The notes below the pieces were generated by a model that was not told where the DNA came from, ran no database searches, and saw only the letters and a program-made list of their open reading frames with translations. A stretch of DNA of 64,000 bases from Trachythela sp. YZ-2020 (Eukaryota > Cnidaria > Anthozoa > Malacalcyonacea > Clavulariidae), in NCBI GenBank assembly GCA_016169945.1, contig JADLSH010000387.1:1674001-1738000 (forward strand), in the 5' to 3' direction. Positions 57,841 through 64,000 of this stretch are shown piece after piece. Both the position numbers and the translations under genes were made by a program. The first letter of the stretch is position 1. Every line of letters starts with the position of its first letter.

Positions 57841-59171
57841 TGAGGGTCATATCCATAGTACTGCATATCCTCTGGATTTTCATCCAACCGGTCATGGGCT
57901 AATGGATTGTCCTCATTCATCATGCCATTGAGCCACATTTGATTGGGTGACCAATTATTTGCTGTCCGTACACCATGATCATTAAAAGCCATTCTGTACT
58001 CTTGAAGTGCTTGATTTATTCGTGGTAAAAAGACATAGTGGAGAGTGAAAACATGTGTCGGATTATCAAGAAATAGAATGCCTGCATCTTCCATTGCATA
58101 AAACACATAGTAAAAAAAGTGAAGAACACAACGAAATACATCTCGCCATAACCTTTCGATTCTTTGGTTATGTGTCGATGGACCCGCAATAAAACTTCCT
58201 CTGCCTTCTCCTCTTGCGTTTACCATGGCATCGCACACTAGAACATTTTCCACCCCTCTATCCACACGAATACGCGATGGCCATAATCCTCCATCTCTTT
58301 CGATTGCATCCATAAAAAGAGACAGAACTGTTTCTGACAAGTTATTTGGACTACAATGCAAGAATGTCACCCTTCTGGAGAATCCATCTATACACCCATG
58401 AACAACAAAATGCCAGCGTATTAGAGAATGATGGCCGTCCAAATGCCATAGTGAATTAGGCCATGGTACATGGTACTGCCTTCGCTTCACAATCATACCC
58501 CACCTTAGAATTGCATTCTCTGGATTCAATCTTGTAATGCACTCCCGAGTACGATGTCTCTGAATTCGTAGACCAAGAGATCGTAAGTAACCACTAATAT
58601 ATGATTGCCCTGAAGTTGCTCCATGTCGACTTATATAATCTGAAACTAATTCATCTAGTTCACTATCAGATATTAAGGTGAACTCTCCTAAATTTGACAA
58701 ACCCATGTCCCTGACACGTCTGTGAAGAGTCCATCTTGATACACCCAGAATTTCAGAAATCTTTTTCCAGGTAAAACCATAGCCTCTCAGGTCTTCTATC
58801 ATCTCAGTTGAAATGTAAAGTGATGGCCTACCTGGTTCACCATTATGCCGTACATCACAGTGAATCCTTGTGGTTGTTGTGGGCCTTGCAAGCAACTCAA
58901 GTTTACGCTGCTTTAAGCAAGCCAAAATGTCTGAAAAAACTTCTGCCAATGGTGTCCAGTGATTTTGATCTGGGTCATTAACTTCAGCTGCAGCCCTCAG
59001 AAAACTAACGGTTTGATCAACTACAGTTATTTGATACAACAAAGCATTTGCATTAATAAAATCCCTTGCCCATAAATGCTCTATGTTCTCTACGACACCA
59101 AACAGAAAATTAGTCAAATCCTCTTGTACTCTTTGATCTTCAATATTGGTTGTTTCTCCAACAGAATTCAT
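57825..59171 (-). CDS. DDE integrase-type transposase (IS3EU/GingerRoot-like), 448 aa
   Basis: Helical N-terminus, then GRPSLYISTEMIEDL (114-128), an HTH (YGFTWKKISEILGVSRWTLH, 131-150), and an rve-type core: D245 in NSLWHLDGHH, D262 in GCIDGFSRRVTF, D304 in RIRVDRGVEN, E339 in THNQRIERLWRD. D304-E339 spacing (34 residues) is that of integrases (DD35E type). No internal stop, so the catalytic core is intact. The frame ends at PHALLL, TGA. A second frame (57895-57662) continues with DDSDNKVVVSPSYVEP and GIDVFVDALAVIEQL, which looks like the family's usual C-terminal tail, so a 1-nt slip near 57838 likely removed about 60 residues. The start ATG overlaps the stop of a 16-codon uORF. Confidence 0.85.
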   Translation of the reverse strand: MNSVGETTNIEDQRVQEDLTNFLFGVVENIEHLWARDFINANALLYQITVVDQTVSFLRAAAEVNDPDQNHWTPLAEVFSDILACLKQRKLELLARPTTTTRIHCDVRHNGEPGRPSLYISTEMIEDLRGYGFTWKKISEILGVSRWTLHRRVRDMGLSNLGEFTLISDSELDELVSDYISRHGATSGQSYISGYLRSLGLRIQRHRTRECITRLNPENAILRWGMIVKRRQYHVPWPNSLWHLDGHHSLIRWHFVVHGCIDGFSRRVTFLHCSPNNLSETVLSLFMDAIERDGGLWPSRIRVDRGVENVLVCDAMVNARGEGRGSFIAGPSTHNQRIERLWRDVFRCVLHFFYYVFYAMEDAGILFLDNPTHVFTLHYVFLPRINQALQEYRMAFNDHGVRTANNWSPNQMWLNGMMNEDNPLAHDRLDENPEDMQYYGYDPHALLL

Positions 59172-59218
59172 ACTTCAACCTTTCGGTTTTCAATAAAATA
59201 GCAAATTTCGTCTGCCAT
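59168..59218 (-). CDS. 16-codon uORF overlapping the integrase start (ATGA)
   Basis: Starts at the same TIR-borne ATGGC that begins the HECT protein at the other end and reads MADEICYFIENRKVEV, stop. Its TGA overlaps the integrase ATG as ATGA (59171-59168), an arrangement compatible with termination-reinitiation. Alternatively it is untranslated leader. Confidence 0.45.
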   Translation of the reverse strand: MADEICYFIENRKVEV

Positions 59219-59484
59219 TTTGAAATTATAACCGAGTGACTGAATGGGCCTGGAACCGAGTTTGCTTAGCGACCGCGCGTTATTGAATTGAATATTTTTT
59301 TATTGAATTGAATATTTTTTTATTGAATTGAATATTTTTTATTGAATTGAATATTTTTTATTGAATTGAATATTTTTTATTGAATTGTATAGAATTGAGA
59401 AAAAATATAACTGTGAATTGTCTAAAATGTCTATAAAATTTAATAAAAGTGTTGTTTGAATATTGCTACAAACGGCTTGCCATA
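59219..59484 (-). repeat. Right TIR of the integrase-HECT transposon
   Basis: Inverted copy of the left TIR with about 5-6 minisatellite units (TATTGAATTGAATATTTTT) instead of 7, otherwise nearly identical over the outer 100 bp and the inner 60 bp. Confidence 0.9.
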
Positions 59485-59511
59485 CCTTGCACCTCGATGG
59501 ATGCAGACCAA

Positions 59512-60357
59512 TGCGCAGAGTTAGTGGTGGAGGGAAAAACTGTTGTGTTCCACAGTGTCTAAATAACAGCCTACGAAATCCTGAGCTTTCGTTTTACTCA
59601 ATACCTAAGGATGAGAAACTAAAAAGGAAATGGCATAAGGTGTTAAAAACAAAGGGGTTGTTGGAAATAAAGCAATATTACAGGGTGTGCTCAGCACATT
59701 TTCCTGATGGAAAAAAGTCATGCATTAACAATGTTCCAACCATATTAACGAACTGTGGTAATCAACCAAGAGAGAGAGAGAGTGTTGCAAAAGCCTGATA
59801 GCCCCTTACCAAATGAGCCTCATAGTTCTTTCGAAGACATTTCTTCTGAACCCAGCAATACAACACCTAAAAATAACATGGCAACTGAAAACACAAGCAG
59901 TAGTTCTTTGACAGATGAGCTAGTTACTTCTAACATTAGTCAACTGACCTGCAAATACAACATCAGAGCATGACATGGTAACCGAGAATGCTAAATTAAA
60001 AGAGCAAGTTAAGCAACTCGAATCCAAATGTACATCCCTTGAAAACAGTCACGAGGCTTATATAACATCATCTCAGCAATGCTTATTTCGACTGGAAAGA
60101 TTTCTTGGCAGTGATAGCGACTTTCGATTTTATACTGGTTTTCCAGATAATGCAACATTCCAATTTTTTTTTGATTACTTGTCACTAGCATGCAGTAGTT
60201 TGATTTACTATGGGTCAAATACCAGTGAAATAACTCAGCTAAACAGAAAAAGTGTGGCAAGAAAAGGTCCACGTCACCAGAGCAAGAACTATTTATGGTG
60301 TTGGCTAGATTGCGTTGTGGTTTCCTACAAGACCTAGCACACAGATTTGGCACATCG
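59512..60357 (+). pseudogene. THAP-domain transposase (IS4EU/ISL2EU-like), truncated
   Basis: Start MRRVSGGGKNCCVPQCLNNS gives the first Cys pair of a THAP zinc finger; KRKWHKVL and YRVCSAHFPDGKK give the Trp and the C..HF half. After a frame change in the (GA)n run at 59770-59783 and another near 59945, a coiled coil (NAKLKEQVKQLESKCTSLEN) and FRFYTGFPDNATFQFFFDYL follow. Then, in a further frame, EQELFMVLARLRCGFLQDLA-HRFGTS appears, the HTH that precedes the DDE core in THAP-containing IS4EU/ISL2EU transposases. Similarity stops at 60357, the edge of a candidate BEL LTR; the DDE core is absent. The 5' leader is split by the integrase-HECT transposon: ATGGAAGACAATCCTTGC lies left of it (54557-54574). 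Confidence 0.65.
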
Positions 60358-60707
60358 TGTATGCATGTATTGTATTAGTTTCGCTAATATAACCACGTAT
60401 TTCAACTCGCATGCAAATTAAACAAACCTAAGCTAAGAAAACGACTTGTTACTTAGACAAACTATTAACTTTTATTTACTACAAATTTCAACCTATTTTC
60501 TCGAATTCTAGAGCCTTGCGTGCGGTAAGACACTGTGGTCTATTAAAAACCTAAACAAAAACGTTTTTCGAAGTTCGAACGTTTACTCCCTATGTTACCG
60601 CGGGCTCGCAATTCATGCAAAACAGTACTTCATTTAAGTTACTTATTGTGTCGAAAGTCCCAAAGTCTCTGAAGTCGTACCAATACACCGGGAGGATGGG
60701 GTCGACA
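60358..60707 (-). repeat. Candidate LTR of the BEL/Pao element (350 bp)
   Basis: Minus-strand start TGTCGACCCCATCC (60707) and end CATGCATACA (60358) give TG...CA ends. It begins about 65 bases after the pol stop codon, and its far end coincides with the point where the THAP transposase reading breaks off. AATAAA is present on the minus strand (60476-60471). The second LTR is outside the window, so this cannot be confirmed here. Confidence 0.4.
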
Positions 60708-60773
60708 CGATATCACTTTTAACAACAACATGTAAAATACGTGTTCGAAATAATAGTAGTTCAATGTTTCATT

Positions 60774-63700
60774 TCAAACATCTTTCTTGTCTTCATCATC
60801 TGTTTCCACGGGTACGAGTAACGCTAAACGTTGAACACTTCGAGAAACAGTAACAGCTTCACTGACTCCATAATCTTGCCAATGCTTTCCAACCCGGAAG
60901 TTTTTGTACACTACCAGAACTCGACGGACTTTTCCATCTTGATCAGGAAAGACTTCTTTAACAACTCCAAGTCGGTATTCTCCCCGCATCACATTCTTGT
61001 CAGCTACCATAACAACGTCTCCGGGACGTAAATTTCTTGTGTTGACATGCCATTTGCGGCGCACAACTAGAGTGGGTGCGTATAGTTGTATCCACATTTC
61101 CCAGAAATCTTCTACAGCTGCTTGCACCAGGCGGTATCTAGTCTTCGGACTCTGGCTGTTGGTGAAAGGTTGCCATCCACCAGGATTCTTGGCTGTTGAG
61201 CGTCCTAACAGGAGACTGTTCGGGCTAAACACGTTCAACTCTGAATCTACAGAGGGCAATGTTCCAAACGGCCTCTCGTTGAGGAGATTTGCAGCTTCAG
61301 AACACACCGTCAGGAACTCGGGCACCGTAAGACGTCGTTTGCCAACTGCAAAGACAATTGCTCTCTTGGCTGCTTTCACTAAAGACTCCACTGCTCCTTA
61401 ATTGATGCCAAGGACTATCTGCTGATCCAAATTTCCACGTTAAACCGTTTTGTAGACCACTCTTGTGTAACTCGCCTCGATCAATCTTCTCCCACGCTTC
61501 TTTTAGCTCTCTCTCTGCTCCGATTAACTGTGAACCAGGATCACTGTAGATGAATTCAGGCCATCCGCGGATACTTGCAAAACGGCTGAGTGCCATGAGA
61601 AACGAACTTGTGTCACAACCGTAAACTGCTTCAATATGAACCGCTTGGGAAACCAAATCGGTGAAAATGACACCATATGCTTTTCCACTGGTACGTTTCT
61701 GGACTTCACCGCGAACAACATATGGACCGAATAAATCTACCATGGTGTAGGTGAACGGGGGTGCTGGTTTGAGCCGTGCTTCTGGCAACCGTCCCATTTC
61801 TTGCTCTCCCAATTTTGTATCACGAAGCTTGCACAATTGACACTTGCTTTTGACGGTCTGCGCGATCTTGCTCCCTTGTGCGATCCAAAACTTCTGTCTG
61901 AAACGAGCCAGAGTAGAATCCCGTCCTCTATGCACGCATTGCTTATGAGCACGTTCCATGAATAATCGCGTTATCAAGTGGTGAGTTGGAAGCAACTTTT
62001 GCAACGACCCATCAGGGGTCATGTGGTCCAACCACATAAAAACCACGCTCATCTTTACCAGCATTCAAGGATGCGTAACGACCGCCTTTTCGTCCCTTCT
62101 GATCAGTTTTCTCAATTTCATTCTCTAGCTCTTTTTGCACATCTTTCACTACGAGATCTTCAGCTTCCTGGAGCAGTTGAGACGTAATGCGTAAGGTGTT
62201 TCCGCCTTGGAATGACTTGTGCCTGGCCATGCTGAGGATTCTTGCTGTGACCCATATGATCCTGTCTACGTCACTTGATCTCGTGCAATCAATGAGCGGG
62301 ACCTCGGAGGCAGCTGTCGCCGTGTAACGGATTTTCTTTTCTCCAGGTAGAGCTTCGTTCTTTTGGATTCCAAACTTTAACCCCCAGGATTTGATAGGTC
62401 GATACAGAATTGAAGGTCCACACCACCATTCAGAATCTTCGGCCAATTCATCGGGATTACGGCCGCGCGTAAGCCAATCTGCTGTATTATTCTCACCAGA
62501 CATCCAAGCCCAGCAGGAGAGGTCACCGTCAGTTGCCGCTTGGATTTCACCAACTCTAACGCCTTCGTACACTTTGAAACGAGTACTGGTTTTATTGATC
62601 ATGCTCAGGACGGTTTCGGAATCAACCAGTTGCAGGACCCTTTCGAAATCAAATCGCATCTCCGCTTCAATCACTTTCCTCCCTCGTTTCGATAAAACTG
62701 CAGCATTTAACTCCATTTGCTGCGTGGACAATCTATTGAGTGGCGCAATTCGACATTTGGCCATAATCAATCGACACCAATATCCCCCGTTTCGTAAGCA
62801 CCATCTGATATACGCAGCATATCCATATGCCAGGTCACTTCCATCACTAAGAATAATGAGCATTGGGCGACCAACAGCATCTTCGGGTCGTAAGCGACGC
62901 GAATAACGGGACTGCTCTAGTAGAAATAACATCGTGAAGAATCGAATCCATTTCGCTGTGATGTCAGCTGGGAGCGGTGTGTCCCAATCAAGCTTCCGTG
63001 ACCATACTTCACGTAAGTATACTTTCGCCCGTAATGTGAAAGGACATACGAGACCGAGGGGATCGTAGATTTTCATCACCTGTTCTAGTACGGTTCGCTT
63101 TGTCAGGATTTCGGGCAATGCTTTTTGGAGGTCATCTGCATTCAAATTCGGGCCGGTGCGTACTCCACGCCTCTTTTTGCTGAAATTTAATGTAACTTCA
63201 TACAATATACAATCACTTTGAGGATCCCATCCAAGACCAAGGACTCGCAGATTAGACTCCGTTCCTTTCAGCATGTTCAGGGGTTTACCAGACTCCTGTA
63301 TTGGCTTCGCGAATCGTCTTCCAAGGACTTTCTTCTCCACTCAACTGCCAGCATTTCACCGAAAATCCGCCTCTCGCAAGCATATTCTCTGCTTCTTCTG
63401 CGACTTTAAGGGCACAACTCACAGTCGGACGCGAGTCAATGAGATCGTCTACGTAGCTAGATTTCTTTAATAACTCTGCTGCTTCAGGGCTATCCTCTTT
63501 GAATCGGTCAGCCGTCTTGTAAATTGCTTCGGTACTTATGGCTGGCGCAGGCGTGTCCCCCATATTGACTCGCTCCATCACGTATACATCGGATGGTCGA
63601 TGAAGTTCCAGACCTCTCCAGAGAAATCGATGACAATGTTTCTCCAACTCTTTCAGGTAGACTGAATTGAACATCTTTCTTATGTCACCTACCAACGCCA

Positions 63701-64000
63701 CAGCTTCTTCTCGCCAACGTAATAGGATTCCGATCAGGTTATTCATATAACAATCAGGTCCTTTGGCTAGACAGGAATTTAGAGACACTCCCTTGTAAAC
63801 TTGACTAGAATTGAACACAATACGGACAGGCGTGGAATTCGACTTTGGATTGAGCACAGCAAGGTGCGATATGTAGAATACAGGACCTTTCCACTCTTGG
63901 ATTTCCATGGCAGTAAGGGGACGTGCCACCTTGCGATGAATCATATCATTAATTTGCTCTTTGTACGTATTTGCCCAAAGTTCGTCCTTTTGGAGAGTAC
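60774..64000 (-). pseudogene. BEL/Pao retrotransposon pol (RT, RNase H, integrase), 5'-incomplete, frameshifted
   Basis: Minus-strand domain order is RT, RNase H, zinc-finger integrase, C-terminal DUF5641-like tail. Visible motifs: ALVGDIRKMFNSV and SSYVDDLIDSR (RT, 63.4-63.7 kb); KIYDPLGLVCPFT (62.99-63.08 kb); LIILSDGSDLAYGYAAY and GENNTADWLTRG (RNase H, 62.45-62.87 kb); HKQCVHRG and CQLCKL (HHCC finger); TMVDLFGP, YSDPGSQL and AVESLVKAAKRA (integrase DDE); and RPGDVVMVADKN (tail). The frame breaks near 63330, 62010 and 61395, so no single polyprotein can be made. RT continues beyond the right window edge; gag and protease are not in view. No envelope-like ORF is seen. Confidence 0.85.

Larger units (their letters stand above)
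54575..59484 (+). mobile_element. 4.9-kb TIR transposon with DDE integrase and HECT-domain genes (IS3EU/GingerRoot-like)
   Basis: The two ends are inverted repeats of about 290 bp (54575-54866) and 270 bp (59219-59484), starting TATGGCAAGCCGTTTGTAGC. Both are flanked by CCTTGC (54569-54574 and 59485-59490), a perfect 6-bp target duplication. Each TIR contains a minisatellite and ends at CACTCGGTTATAATTTCAAA-ATGGC. Inside are two convergent genes: plus-strand HECT-domain gene (54862-57402) and minus-strand integrase (59171-57825 or further). DDE integrase with an N-terminal HTH and 6-bp duplications fits the IS3EU/GingerRoot group of eukaryotic transposons (assignment from memory, not a search). 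It inserted in the leader of a THAP transposase gene. Confidence 0.85.

Noticed and set aside
62391..62906. 171-codon plus-strand ORF
   Set aside because: Antisense shadow of the BEL RNase H region.

Overview
This window is eukaryotic and intron-rich: GT-AG exons, AT-rich introns, and dense DNA transposons, MITEs, LINEs, a tRNA-derived SINE, DIRS-like and BEL/Pao retroelements. The mix (Crypton-like tyrosine recombinase, Harbinger, IS3EU/GingerRoot-like integrase transposon, THAP transposase, NRF-6-like acyltransferase) suggests an early-branching metazoan, most likely a cnidarian. That assignment is inference from family content; no diagnostic host gene is present.

Layout. 1-2.43 kb: decayed DIRS-like RT/RNase H/recombinase (minus). 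2.43-5.5 kb: a repeat ('repeat A') and a LINE 3' end carrying a MITE end. 6.08-6.70 kb: Tc1/mariner relic with TA duplications. 7.7-27.7 kb: the only clear host-type gene, a plus-strand NRF-6-like membrane acyltransferase. Twelve exons splice with consistent phases, but the twelfth has a frameshift in an AT microsatellite and the last coding exon is split by a hAT-type MITE with a perfect 8-bp target duplication. Its 5.7-kb intron holds a SINE, a MULE-like fragment, MITEs and a Crypton-like recombinase. 27.7-34.4 kb: no host gene found; LINE fragments and minisatellites. 34.8-39.4 kb: a Harbinger-type transposon with an intact DDE nuclease (minus) and a SANT/coiled-coil partner gene (plus) carrying an in-frame stop. 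39.9-51.8 kb: a second, direct-orientation copy of the LINE+MITE block and of the 5' part of the acyltransferase gene, interrupted by a 3.6-kb TIR transposon (41.73-45.30 kb). This is a partial segmental duplication, or a collapsed alternative haplotype.

54.575-59.484 kb holds the most interesting object: a 4.9-kb transposon with about 270-290 bp TIRs and perfect 6-bp target duplications (CCTTGC). It has two convergent genes: a DDE integrase-type transposase (minus) and a spliced gene ending in a HECT E3 ubiquitin-ligase domain with its catalytic-type Cys (plus). Each gene starts at or near the same TIR-borne ATG. It landed in the 5' leader of a THAP-domain transposase pseudogene, which is itself cut at 60.36 kb by a minus-strand BEL/Pao element filling the window to its end.

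Genes that work together: integrase plus HECT protein within one mobile element, and Harbinger nuclease plus SANT protein within another. The acyltransferase gene is a host gene in decay, or one allele or copy of it.
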